From NCBI GenBank assembly GCA_037349105.1, contig JAYJMM010000106.1, positions 2,563,594 to 2,627,593 on the forward strand: DNA of 64,000 nt, in the 5' to 3' direction. Numbering within the stretch: position 1 is the stretch's first letter; the number at the start of each line of letters is the position of its first letter. Position numbers and translations under genes: made by a program. Shown here one piece after another: positions 40,101-54,000 of the stretch. The DNA comes from Limnomonas spitsbergensis. Lineage: Eukaryota > Chlorophyta > Chlorophyceae > Chlamydomonadales. The notes beneath the pieces are model-generated. The model saw only the letters and a program-made list of their open reading frames with translations. It made no database searches and had not been told where the DNA came from.

Positions 40101-43100
40101 AGGCCCCAAGAGCTGGAGGGGTGTCGGGCCTTTCCTGGAGGCCTGGGGCGAGCTCAACGGGGGCAAGTGCATGGTGCATGGGATGGATCGGATGATTGGT
40201 TAATGAGGCTGGAGGACAAGGTAGGCCCCAAGAGCGGGAGGGGTGTCAGGCCTGTCATGCAGGACTGGGGCGAGCTCAACACGGGCAAGTGCATGGGGAA
40301 TGGGATGAGTAATGAGTTGAAGGGGCTTGGCTAGGCTGGAGGACAAGGCAGGTCCCAAGAGCTGGAGGGGTGTCGGGCCTGTCCTGGAGGACTGGGGCGA
40401 GCTCAACACGGGCAAGTGCATGGGGAATGGGATGAGTAATGAGTTGAAGGGGCTTAGCTAGGCTGGAGGACAAGGTAGGCCCCAAGAGCTGGAGGGGTGT
40501 CGGGCCTGTCCTGGAGGCCTGGAGCGAGCTCAACGGGGGCAAGTGCATGGGGCATGGGATGGATCGGATGATTGGTTAATGAGGCTTGAGAACAAGGCAG
40601 GCCCCAAGAGCGGGAGGGATGTTGGGCCTGCCCTGGAGGGCTGGGACGACCTCAACACGGGCAAGTACACGGGAAATGAAATGCGTTAAAGGGTTTTAGG
40701 TAGGCTGGGGGACAAGGCAGGCCCCACGAGTGGATAGGTGGGTGGGCCTGCCCTGGAGGACTGGGGCGAGCTCAACACGGGCAAGTTGATCTTGGCAAGA
40801 TCCAAGCTGGGTTTATGATGGATATAGACTATATCTATGGTGGATCTTGGTTGGACTGGAGGCTGGATCCAGGCTTAACCATGACTGGACCTCGGCTGGA
40901 TCTAGGATGGATCTAGTATGGTATGGGCTGGACTAGGGATGTTTGCCCCAGGGTCCTTTCTCTTCCCCTATGATGCACTTAAAGCCCCAGCCTTTAAAGT
41001 CTTTCCTCCTGGACCCTGGCAGGATCCCTCGCCTGTTCAGGGGAGCAGTCACCAGCAGTGTTCCTCCTTGATCTCCAAGGAGGTGCCGTGATCATGGTGC
41101 CGTATACCATCCTGAATCCCCTCCCCCACCATCCACTCGCCTGTTCAGGGGAGCAGTCACCAGCAGTGTTCCTCCTTGATCTCCAAGGAGGTGCCGTGAT
41201 CATGGTGCCGTAGACCATCCTGAATCTCCTCCCCCACCATCCACTCGCCTGTTCAGGGAAGCAGTCACCAGCAGTGTTCATCCTTGATCTCCAAGGAGGT
41301 GCCGTGATCATGGTGCCGTAGACCATCCTGAATCCCCTCCCCCACCATCCACTCGCCTGTTCAGGGGAGCAGTCACCAGCAGTGTTCCTCCTTGATCTCC
41401 AAGGAGGTGCTGTGATCAAGGTGCCGTAGACCATCCTGAATCCCCTCCCCCACCATCCACTCGCCTACACAGGGAAGCAGTCACTAGCAGTGTTCATCCT
41501 TGATCTCCAAGGAGGTGCCGTGATCAAGGTGCCGTAGACCATCCTGAATCCCCTCCCCCACCATCCACTCGCCTACACAGGGAAGCAGTCACCAACAGTG
41601 TTCATCCTTGATCTCCAAGGAGGTGCCGTGATCAAGTTGCCGTAGACCATCCTGAATCCCCTCCCCCACCATCCACTCGCCTGTTCAGGGAAGCAGTCAC
41701 CAGCAGTGTTCATCCTTGATCTCCAAGGAGGTGCCGTGATCAAGGTGCCGTAGACCATCCTGAATCCCCTCCCCCACCATCCACTCGCCTACACAGGGGA
41801 GCAGTCACCAGCAGTGTTCCTCCTTGATCTCCAAGGAGGTGCCGTGATCAAGGTGCCGTAGACCATCCTGAATCCCCTCCCCCACCATCCACTCGCCTAC
41901 ACAGGGAAGCAGTCACCAGCAGTGTTCATCCTTGATCTCCAAGGAGGTGCCGTGATCAAGGTGCCGTGATCAAGGTGCCGTGGTCAAGGTGCCGTGGTCA
42001 AGGTGCCGGTGACAGTCCTGAACCTATGAATCATACCCCCCCCTCTCCTCTCCCCCCCTCTCCTCTCCTCACCATCTCATCTCGTGCACTCTTGTCTCCT
42101 CACCCTCACCTTTCCTCCGCCTCCTCCCCTTTCCTCTCCTGGCCTCTATACAGGGAAGCAGTCGCCGGCAGTGTTCATCTTAAATATCGAAGGAGGTGCC
42201 GTGATCAAGGTGCCGGTGACAGTCCCTGGCGCCGCCGGCGAAGATATGTCCTTCGGACAGCCTGTCTGGGCACGAGGCGGGGAGGGGCTCGTTCTGGTGG
42301 GGTGGCCACACAAGGCCAGCAACTTCCCCGATATTTCAAAGTGGGTTGTGGTCCTTGTACTGCTGGTGCCAGGTGATGCTTAGTGATGATGTACAGTTGT
42401 ATAGTTGGCGGTTGATGAGGTGTCGTACCGCTGATGCCTGAAGTGTAGCTGAATTGTATCGCTTACCAGTGCTACATTCCCTGCAAGTGGGGGGTGTAGC
42501 TGAAATGTAGCTGAAATGTAATTTGACTGCCTGCAGGAAGCTGGGCGTAGTTTTCTGCTACAACCGTCCCGCGTACCTGTACTACGTCCCCTGCAAGCGG
42601 GAAGCTGACGGGAAGCTGACCTTTGGTGCAGCTGTCAAGATCTCTAAGTGAGTAATTTTATGTGCTAGGCTTGCCCCAGGGTTCAGAGCTTAGGGTGTAG
42701 GGTTTAGTTTATTTTTGTGCTACTTTTGTGACACAACATGCATCATAGTTGTGCTTGAACTTACTGCCGGAGTTTCACATGCTGCGTTATCCTCAGGAGG
42801 GCTGCCGCCAGGATTGCCTCGACGATGCATCCGATTTGAATATTGCTTTACTTTACCACCCTCGCCTGATGGATCACACCAGGAAATTTCCAGCCGCCTT
42901 CAATAGCAGGGGAGTGGGGAACATCCGATGACAAAGCAAAAAATATTGATATATTTCAGCACAAACCCTAACGACAGTTGCCGTATGACCGTATGGCATT
43001 TTGATCAGTTGGTCAGGCATGGGTCTTGTCACAACCAGGCCGATTGGAGCCACATCATGAAAAAAATACATCAATTAAATCGTCGCAAATTGAGAAGATG

Positions 43101-45064
43101 TGGCACATGCGTGTTGCGAGTGGCAGCAACTGGCGAGTCCTTTACATGTGGATGCTGACGTCAGATGTTTGGCGCACGCTTCAGTCACGGCGTATCTTGG
43201 GAGTGCTCTAAGCTCCACATATTCCCCGTACGGCACCCAACTGCTGTTTATCTCACACGCATTCCACACTTTTAACACCTATCCAAGCAGTACCATGAGA
43301 GTGCTGTAAGCCCCACCTTTTCCGAAGACGACACCCAACTGCTGTATACCTCACACTCATTCCACACTTGTCCACACCTATCCAGGCAGTACCACGGGAG
43401 TGCTCTAAGCCCCACATTTTCTCCGGACGGCACCCAACTGTCGTACATCTCACACATAGTCCACACATTTTCACACCTGTCCAGGCAGTACCACGGGAGT
43501 GCTCTAACCCCGACTTCCCCCGGATGACACCCAACTGTAGTACATCTCACTCATAGTCCACACATTTTCACACCGATCCAGGCAGTACCACGGGAGTGCT
43601 CTTAGTCCTACCCTTTCCCCAGACGGCACCCAACTGTTGTACATCTCACTCATAGTCCACACATTTTCACACCGATCCAGGCAGTACCACGGGAGTGCTC
43701 TTAGTCCTACCCTTTCCCCGGACGGCACCCAACTGTTGTACATCTCACTCATAGTCCACACATTTTCACACCGATCCAGGCAGTACCACGGGAGTGCTCT
43801 TAGTCCTACCCTTTCCCCGGACGGCACCCAACTGTTATAAATCTCACTCATGGTCCACACATTTTCACACCGATCCAGGCAGTACCACGGGAGTGCTTTA
43901 AGTCCTACCTTTTCTCCGGACGGCACCCAACTGTTGTACATCTCGCACGACGTAGCCGTCGCCACTGGCACGCATAGCGCCACTGCTAAGCTTTGTGCGA
44001 TGCCCTGGCCACAGGTAGGCGAGTAAATGGGGCTAACAGACATAACAAATACATTATTAATGCATCGCTATACATCTGAGCGGGTTGGGGGTCCGGGGAT
44101 TCGCCGTTCAGAAGAAATTTATATTTAAGTAAGAATGGGCATTTCAATGATATGTGTGTGCGGGGGACATGCATAGCGCCACTGCCAAGCTGTACACCAT
44201 ACCCTGGCCACTGGTAGGCGGGTGGGGGGGTGGGGGATTGGCGGTGTAGAAGAAATTAAACAACTGCCAAGCTGTACGCGATGCCCTGGCCATGGCTAAG
44301 CGGGTAAATGGGAACTAGAAGACATTGCAATACATCATAAAGGCATCGCTGTACATATGAGAGGGCTGGGGGTCGGGGGCACTGCGATTCAATAAGAGGG
44401 AGGGGGTTAAATGAACTGTGGGTGCAGGCGGCACGCATAGCACCACTGCCAAGGTGTGTGGCCTGTTCTGGCCACAGGTAGGTGGGTTGAAGTCATGTGC
44501 TGAAAAAATGAACATTCAAAAACAATGAGAGGGGAGGGGATTAAAATATCTGCGGGTGCGAGCATCACGCATAGCACCACTGCCAAGCTGTGTGCCATGC
44601 CATTGCTACAGGCAGGTAGATGCATGGGGGCTAAACATTATTGGGTGTCAGAGGCCGAGGAAACTCGAATTGTAAGAATAGGGGTTTTCTAAAGAGCTGT
44701 GGGTGCGGGGAGCATGCATGGTGCAACTGCCAAGATGTGTTTCCTGCCATGGCCAGGGGTTGGCGGGTTGGGAGAATAAACTAAATGGAAGTGCGTGGGA
44801 GGCTGACTCGATCTGCAATGCCCTGGCCTCAGGTATGCGGTTGGGGGGCGGGGGCAGGAAGATGTTATATTCAAATAAGAAGGGGGGGGGGGAAATGATC
44901 TGCGTTTGGGGGGTCAGAGGCTGAAGAGACCTGAATTATAATAAGAGAGGAAATCGTATTTTTAAAATCTGTGTGTGCGGACGCATGCATAGTGCAATTG
45001 CCAAGCTGTTTGTGGTGTCCTGGCCATGGTTGGGGGTCGGTGGCAGGAAAAAATAAATTAAGAA

Positions 45065-45099
<35 letters not shown>

Positions 45100-48000
45100 T
45101 TCATTACACGATAAACTAGCGGGGTTGTGTAAATTGTCAGCATGTGTGTGAAGGGGGGGGGGGGGGCAAAGATAATTGCAAGACTAATTAGGGAGGAGGT
45201 GCAAACGGTGTGTGACATGAGTGTGCAAGAGCATCACAAGGTGAAGTTGAGTTTGAATAGTGTGAAAATTTCACAGGGGCGCAGGTGGGAGCAAGAGCAG
45301 GACAAGGTGGCATTGAACTCTAATAGCGTGGGAATGCGACGAGGTTGCTTACAGGGGTGCGAGAGAAGGAGAGCTTTTGATAAGATGAGGGGTTAGGGGT
45401 TAGGGGTTCTATTCATAAAGGGGGGAATGCTGCTTAGGTGAGCTGGCTGGTGTAAAGGCAAGAGGATGCAAAATGAATCACAATATCATAACGCGGAGAG
45501 TGGGGTAAGGCCAGGATAAACTGTAATGGAGTCTAAAATAGAAAGAAATAAGACTAAAAAAAGTGGGGTAATGCCATAGGGGTGCTGGAGGGGGGGGGGG
45601 GGGGGGCAGGCAGATGATAGTGGAATGTAGTCAATTGCATTCCCGGTAGGGGAAGAAGCCACAAATGTGCAGGTGGGGCGCAGGTACAGGACGGACGCAG
45701 GTTGATATCATAATAATTATAAAATATGGGACATGCTTTGGGTGTACAGGTGGGCTGCAAGGCCAGTATACATTAAAACTGACAGTAGAAGAGTGAAAAA
45801 GGTGGAAATGCCTAGAAATTCAATGTGTGACAGTGGGGGGCAAGAGATGACGAAATTGAATTTCAGTGCGAATGAAATTATGATAGATCAATTGAAGTAA
45901 AAAAACGCAATTAAAATTAAAATACCGTACGGTAGTGAGTAAATGCCGCCAATCCAGGTGTGTGGGTGGTAGGCTAGGGCAGGAGAAACCGAATATAAGA
46001 AAGAGCACCGGTAGGGGGGCATTGCAGCCAATGCCGTTGTCGTTGCGGTTTTGTTTTGGTGTCCTGAGATGGTTTCCTCCCGGTTCGCTCTGCCTGGCCC
46101 TTTCGAAAAAGGCTGTGGGTGGTTGCGTCGACTTTGTAACAATAGCCCGTGTGTGGATAGGGCGTAGGAGCAGGAGGAATTGATTTTGGTAGTGATATTA
46201 TAATATATGGGAAATGCATCAGGTGTCAGGTGGGGGAGGCTAGGGCAGGATTACGAAAGTGAAACACGCAAATTAAAACGAAATGGAAATTGAAATCCGG
46301 GTGGAGAAAGAAAGAAAGAAAACAACGTCCCACAGGGGCGTGAGGGTTAAGGAAACAACGCGGCATGGGCCTAGGCCGCGTCCGCGCCGTTACCATCATA
46401 ACGAGAGATCCATGCAAGCTACGGTGGCTTGCGCTTCCGGCTGTGTTTTACTGGCTCACTGGTGGGTCCCGTTGTCGGGAAGAACTGTAACCTACGTCTG
46501 GTTTGCACAATACTGTGTACAAGTTTGTAGCGTGCACATGCATTTTTGAGCGCTCTTCCGGCAATATCCGGGATCTAGGTGGAATACAGCAGAGGGGGAT
46601 AGGAGAACGGGAAATAGGGAAATGTGAACTTTTCGGGGAATATCTCAAGCTTTCTAGTGTGCGGCGAGACAGAGGAAGGTTGGGAAATGACAACAGATCC
46701 TCGTGTTTGCCATTGAGGGGCAGGGGTAGGCCCTTAATCAAAACCCATGTACCCCATAACCTCCGTTATCCCCAATAAGCCGTTACGGTAACGGCGCGGA
46801 TGTGGCTTCGGCCCAGGATGCGCTGCTTCCTTAACCCTCACGCCTCCCACGTGGTGTAGCTTTCTTTCTTTCTTTTCACTAAGCCCCCCCCACGCTCACA
46901 AACCCTGAAATACGCATAGCTCATAGACGCAATAAACCCTGCGCCGCCCCCTGAAAGCACAACCCCCCTCACACCCTCAAACCCTCACCCCTCCATGGCT
47001 TCAGGTTGCATCGGGCCAGACGGCACCTCGTGAGCTGATCGCCGTCGTCGACACCCCGGAACCAGGAGCCTTCCCAGGCTTGTACGCGGCATCTTTGATC
47101 GACGCGCCATTCGTTGACAGTGGTGAGATAACTAGTTCAGGGTTTAAGGTTTGTGGTGTGTTCCAGACCAGGGGCGGCCTTTCTAGGTGGTTCCTTCCCA
47201 GGCCTGTACGCGGCATCTTTGATTGACGAGCCTTTGGTGGGAGGTTTGCCACGTGGGTCAGGGTGAAGGGGTTGAAGGGTGAAGAAAGTGTGAAGAATGG
47301 GGGACCTTGCCAGGCCTGTACGCGGCATCTTCGATCATCGAGCCTTTTGCGGGAGGTGAGTCACTTAGTTTAGGGCTTACAATGTGTGGTTTGTTCCAGA
47401 CCAGGGGCGGGTACCTCCTTTGGCGTGTACGCGGCGTCTTTTATCGACTAAGGAGTTCAGGTTAAAGAGTATCGACAAAGGGGTTCAGGGTTTAGGAAGT
47501 GTCCCAAAGGCCTGCTCCCCACTGCTGACAGAGTGGCTTCCTCACCTCCCCGTCCCCTAAGATCCATCCTCGCCCGCTTCTTCGCACCCTTTGTCATCCG
47601 CATCTTCTCTCTATAAATAAATAATAAATAAATATACAAGACGCCCTGAGGCGTGGATTAAGCAAGTACTCACATTTCTCTACCTCCTTACCCCTCTTGC
47701 CTCTCCCCTCCCCTCCTGCTCCCCACCTCCTTACCCCTCTTGCCTCTCCCCTCCCCTCCTGCTCCCCACCTCCTTACCCCTCTTGCCTCTCCCCTCCCCT
47801 CCTGCTCCCCACCTCCTTAGCCCTCTTGCCTCTCCCCTCCCCTCCTGCTCCCCACCTCCTTACCCCTCTTGCCTCTCCCCTCCCCTCCTGCTCCCCACCT
47901 CCTTACCCCTCTTGCCTCTCCCCTCCCCTCCTGCTCCCCACCTCCTTACCCCTCTTGCCTCTCCCCTCCCCTCCTGCTCCCCACTCATTACCCCTCTTGC

Positions 48001-51000
48001 CTCTCCCCTCCCCTCCTGCTCCCCACCTCCTTACCCCTCTTGCCTCTCCCCTCCCCTCCTGCTCCCCACCTCCTTACCCCTCTTGCCTCTCCCCTTCCCT
48101 CCTGCTCCCCACCTCCTTACCCCTCTTGCCTCTCCCCTCCCCTCCTGCTCCCCACCTCCTTACCCCTCTTGCCTCTCCCCTCCCCTCCTGCTCCCCACCT
48201 CCTTACCCCTCTTGCCTCTCCCCTCCCCTCCTGCTCCCCACCTCCTTACCCCTCTTGCCTCTCCCCTCCCCTCCTGCTCCCCACCTCCTTACCCCTCTTG
48301 CCTCTCCCCTCCCCTCCTGCTCCCCACCTCCTTACCCCTCTTGCCTCTCCCCTCCCCTCCTGCTCCCCACCTCCTTACCCCTCTTGCCTCTCCCCTCCCC
48401 TCCTGCTCCCCACCTCCTTACCCCTCTTGCCTCTCCCCTCCCCTCCTGCTCCCCACCTCCTTACCCCTCTTGCCTCTCCCCTCCCCTCCTGCTCCCCACC
48501 TCCTTACCCCTGTTGCCTCTCCCCTCCCCTCCTGCTCCCCACCTCCTTACCCCTCTTGCCTCTCCCCTCCCCTCCTGCTCCCCACCTCCTTACCCCTCTT
48601 GCCTCTCCCCTCCCCTCCTGCTCCCCACCTCCTTACCCCTCTTGCCTCTCCCCTCCCCTCCTGCTCCCCACCTCCTTACCCCTCTTGCCTCTCCCCTCCC
48701 CTCCTGCTCCCCACCTCCTTACCCCTGTTGCCTCTCCCCTCCCCTCCTGCTCCCCACCTCCTTACCCCTCTTGCCTCTCCCCTCCCCTCCTGCTCCCCAC
48801 CTCCTTACCCCTCTTGCCTCTCCCCTCCCCTCCTGCTCCCCACCTCCTTACCCCTCTTGCCTCTCCCCTCCCCTCCTGCTCCCCACTCATTACCCCTCTT
48901 GCCTCTCCCCTCCCCTCCTGCTCCCCACCTCCTTACCCCTCTTGCCTCTCCCCTCCCCTCCTGCTCCCCACCTCCTTACCCCTCTTGCCTCTCCCCTCCC
49001 CTCCTGCTCCCCACCTCCTTACCCCTCTTGCCTCTCCCCTCCCCTCCTGCTCCCCACTACTGGCAGAGTGGCTTATTTTGACGACCCAGTGGCGGAGCCA
49101 GACAGTCATCATTGCGGTGCACTCGCAGACCGGGCAGGTAAATAGACGTAACGCCAACATGACAAATGAATGTTGTAGATTTGATTTGCCTTCCCTCATA
49201 ATTCACGTTGGTTTGGGTTGAAGGATCCATTCATTTACTAATGATCAATTGTCGGCGTTTTTTGTCGAAAGTTTGCCCTGAGGGCAGAGCATTAAAATAA
49301 ATATTGTTTTGATGCCCGGGAGGTGGCAAATCAAATATTCGGTCAACAAACTAACAACAAACTTAATAACAAACTAACAACAAACTAATAACAAACTTAA
49401 TTACCCACATACCGGTACTGAAGAATATAGATACACAATGGACCACGTGCAAAATGACTGTCCCTTAGCTTTCTCGCTTGCAAAAAGGCAGGATCCGGGT
49501 ATCAAAACATGCGTAAATCCGGTGATAATAATACCGGTGAATCGGGTGCAAATAATAAATGTTTTTTTTGCTACTATGCTTGTCGTATATTATACCATAT
49601 ATGATAAAGGCAGCATACGATAAACAAGTAATGCCAGCGCCATGCCTAGGTGACCATGCCCTAAGTGACAGCAACGGGCTTTGATCGTGAGCCAGCCGGA
49701 CGGGTTATCGCAACATAACTGGGGGGGGTGAACGCCAGGTGGCCACGGCCCCAAGCTGCGTTGCTCTTTTAAAACCCAACGGCCAAGTACGGCGCGGCTT
49801 TCTTTCTTTTAGAGTGAGCCTGCAAATAAAACCTGAAGATAAAACCTGCAAATAAAACCTGCAAATAAAACCTGCAAACGAAACCTGCGTACAAAACCTG
49901 CAAATAAAACCTGCAAAAGAAACCTGCAAATAAAACTCGCAAACGAAACCTCTGAATAAAACCCGCAAATAAAACCTTCAAATAAAACCTGCAAATAAAA
50001 CCTGCAAATAAAACCTGCAAATAAAACCTGCAAATAAGACCTTCAAATAAAACCCGCAAATAAAACCTTCAAATAAAACCTGCAAATAAAACCTGCAAAT
50101 AAAACCTGCAAATAAAACCTGCAAATAAAACCCGCAAATAAGACCTTCAAATAAAACCTGCAAATAAAACCTGCAAACGAAACCTGCAAATAAAACTTGC
50201 AAACGAAACCTCCGAAAAAAACCCGCAAATAAAACCTTCAAATAAAACCTGCAAATAAAACCTGCAAAAGAAACCTTCAAATAAAACCTGCAAATAAAAG
50301 CCGCAAATAAAACCTGCAAATACGTTTAAGTAGGGCATACCTTTCTTTCCTTCTTAATGGACGAACAGCAGATCGGAGCGACATGAACCTCTAAACCTGC
50401 ATCAGAAAGGCTCATCGAGAAGACACGGGTGGATGCATGTGTCAGCGATACCGTCAGAAGGTCCCTGCTCTTCACACACTCTCACACTTTCACTGCTTCG
50501 CTGCAGATCTGCCTCCCTGAGGACCAAGGAGAGCACACATATTCACACTTCCCCACACTTGAACTGCTGTGCGGCAGGTCTGTCTCCCTGCGGATCAAGA
50601 GGTGGACACACACGTCCACACTTTACTGCCTTGCTGCAAGTGTGCCGCCCTGAGGACGAAGGCGGACACACATATTCACACTTCCCCACACTTGAACCGC
50701 CATTCAGCAGGTCTGTCTCCCTGTGGATGAAGGGGTGGACACAAATGCTCACACTTTCCCACACTTTGACCGCCGTGATGCAGGTATGCCTCCCTGCGGA
50801 TTCAGGTGGGTTCATATATATTCACACTTTCACCGCTGTGGTGCATGTTAGTCTCCCTGCAGATCATAGGGGGGCACACATGTTCACACTTCCCCACCCT
50901 TTTGCCGCCGTGCTGCATGTCCATCATGTGCGTCTAGAGGGCGGCGAGGCGCATAACTCTTTTCACACTCTTGGCAGTCTCCACACTTGTTCACATGTCC

Positions 51001-54000
51001 ATATTTTCACACTTTCACTGCCATGCAGCGGGTCTGCCCCTTGACCCCAGTCAAAGGCAATGCGAGGGCTGGCTACACGCTCATAGCCGTCTTTCCCAAC
51101 CTATGGACAAGTGTTATACTTCATATGTTCTGTTCACACTTCCGCTTTGGCGCTGCAATTCGATACATTTTTTCCTTTATTTTTCTTTTCGTCCCAAAAT
51201 CTTCGGCCGCCGATCGGCTGTAACTTCCCTGGTGCGCACTTCCACACTTGTAGTGATATGCTGCAGGTCTGTCCCCTAACCCCAGTGGGCGTTGAGGCAA
51301 GGGCATGATACGCACATGTAGCTGTCTCTCCACCCTTTTACACATCCACACTTGTACTGCTGTGCTGCAGGTCTGTCTCCTGACCCCAGTGGGCGGGGAG
51401 GCAAGGGCCTGATACACACGCGGCTGTCTCTCCACACATCCACACTTGTACTGCTATGCTGCAGGTTTGTCCCTTGAACCCAGTAGGCGGGGAGGAAAGG
51501 GCCTGATACACACGTGGCCATCTCTCCACACTTCCACACATCCACACTTGTACTTATACGCTGCAGGTCTGTCTCTTGATCCCAGTGGGCGGGGAGGCAA
51601 GGGCCTGAACCACATGTGGCAATCTCTCCACACATCCACACTTCCACACATCCACACTTGTACTGCTATGCTGCAGATCTCTCCCTTGACCCCAGTGGGT
51701 GGGTCGCCAAGGGCGTGCTACAATTCACGGCTGTCTCTCCACACCTCCACACTTGTACTGCTATGCCGCAGGTCTGTCCCTTAACACCAGTGGGCGGGGA
51801 GGCAAGGGCATGCTACACGCTCATGGCCGTCTCAGGGACACAGATCTACGCCACCAAGGTGCGTTCAGGGTTTCCTGGGGTTTAAGCCCAAGGCCATAAA
51901 CCCTTAACCAAAGGCCATGAACCCTAAACCTTAAACCATAAGCTAGACATGTACAATCAAAATCCACCCTGGACCTAAACCCTGGTGCATTAACCTTCAC
52001 CATTTACCCTGTACCACAAACCCTCGCTTAACTCTGTTCACAGCTGGTACCCACGGCCTGAGATCCACGCAGCAGGGTTTAGGTCCAGGGTGGATTTCCA
52101 GGGTTTTGTTGCTATTCACATGTATTCTCAACCCTGCTATACACTAACCAGGGTTTGTGGCATCGTTTCCTACCTGGATCCCCCCACGGCCTGATGGGAG
52201 GATCTCAGTGATGGCAGCAGACCCCTCTCATCCTATGGCCCTGTACCAAGACCCTGACACGTAAGCCTGGCTCCGAAACCTTCCACACCAAACCCTGTTC
52301 ACAGGGGGGGGGGGGCTCTCATCCTAAGGCATCAAACCTGTATCACAAACCCTGGCGCTTCACCCTACTTGCAGGTTGCACCCAACTGCCCCCACCGCCT
52401 CGTGACGGCCTCGTGGGTGGGACCCGGGGCTGACGGCAGGCCCCTCTCAGCCCTGGAGTGGTTGGACGTGGAGGGGGTGGATCCAGGTAGGGTCTGGGGT
52501 GACTTGTGAAGTGTGGATATAAACACTAATACAGGCAGGCCCCTCGCACCCCGGGAGTTGCTAGACGTGGGGGGTACAGGTAGTACTTGGGGTGACGCGT
52601 TGAACCCTAAACCCTATCGTGCAGGCATTCCTCCCAGCGTGGACAGGGCTTAGGATGAGAGGGCCCCCCTGTGACCAGGGTTTAGTGTAAGGTTTCGGAG
52701 ACAGGGTTTAAGCGTCACTTTGAACACCTCATGTGTTGTTGTGGCTGTGTGAGTGCTTGTTAGTCGTGTGCCTTCCCTGTTCCTGTTCGCCTTTTCTCAG
52801 CTGTCAACGAGGGCCACATGCGCACACGGGCTGTGTTTGCGCCTCAGGTTTTCAAGGGTTGGGCGGCCGGCGTCTCACCTTGTTGAGTCCATGCAAGACG
52901 AACACTGCAGTGCAGGCATGCCCCCCAGCGTGGCCAGCGCCCTTGAGGGTCTGATGTATGAGGTTTAAACCCACCCCTTAACCCTGTTGTGCAGGGATGT
53001 CCCCCGCGTGGCCAGTGCCCTCCTGGATAAAGGATTAATCCAGACCATAAACCTAAATCCTGCCTTGCAGGCATGCCCCCCAGCGTGGCCAGCACCCTCC
53101 AAGGTCGCTAGAGGGTTAACCCTAATCTTGAACACAAACCCTGTTGTTCAGGCATGCCCCCCGGCGTGGCAAGCGCCCTAGGGGGTCTGCAGTACAAGGG
53201 TGATCCCCCCAACTCTAACTCTTGCTGTTCAGACATGCCCCCCAGCGTGGCAAGCGCCCTAGGGGGTCTGCAGTACAAGGGTGACCCCCCCAACTCTAAC
53301 TCTTGCTGTTCAGACATGCCCCCCAGCGTGGCAAGCGCCCTAGGGGGTCTGCAGTACAAGGGTGATCCCCCAACTCTAACTCTTGCTGTTCAGACATGCC
53401 CCCCAGCGTGGCAAGCGCCCTAGGGGGTCTGCAGTACAAGGGTGATCCCCCCAACTCTAACTCTTGCTGTTCAGGCATGCCCCCCAGCGTGGCAAGCGCC
53501 CTAGGGGGTCTGCAGTACAAGGGTGATCCCCCCAACTCTAACTCTTGCTGTTCAGGCATGCCCCCCAGCGTGGCAAGCGCCCTAGGGGGTCTGCAGTACA
53601 AGGGTGATCCCCCCAATTCTAACTCTTGCTGTTCAGGCATGCCCCCCAGCGTGGCAAGCGCCCTAGGGGGTCTGCAGTACAAGGGTGATCCCCCCAACTC
53701 TAACTCTTGCTGTTCAGGCATGCCCCCCAGCGTGGCAAGCGCCCTAGGGGGTCTGCAGTACAAGGGTGACCCCCCCAACTCTAACTCTTGCTGTTCAGGC
53801 ATGCCCCCCAGCGTGGCAAGCGCCCTAGGGGGTCTGCAGTACAAGGGTGACCCCCCCAACTCTAACTCATGCTGTTCAGGCATGCCCCCCAGCGTGGCAG
53901 GCGCCCTAGGGGGTCTGCAGTACAAGGGTGATCCCCCCAACTCTAACTCTTGCTGTTCAGGCATGCCCCCCAGCGTGGCAAGCGCCCTAGGGGGTCTGCA

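Noticed and set aside
46305..46885. A single inverted-repeat DNA transposon of about 580 bp
   Set aside because: The right copy has its own TAAGCC target duplication, and related solo copies exist at 35463 and 58945. Two separate insertions fit better.
47697..49221. 430-480-codon Pro/Ser/Leu frames in all three plus frames
   Set aside because: 43-bp pyrimidine repeat; only the last 71 bases (49067-49137) are a real exon.
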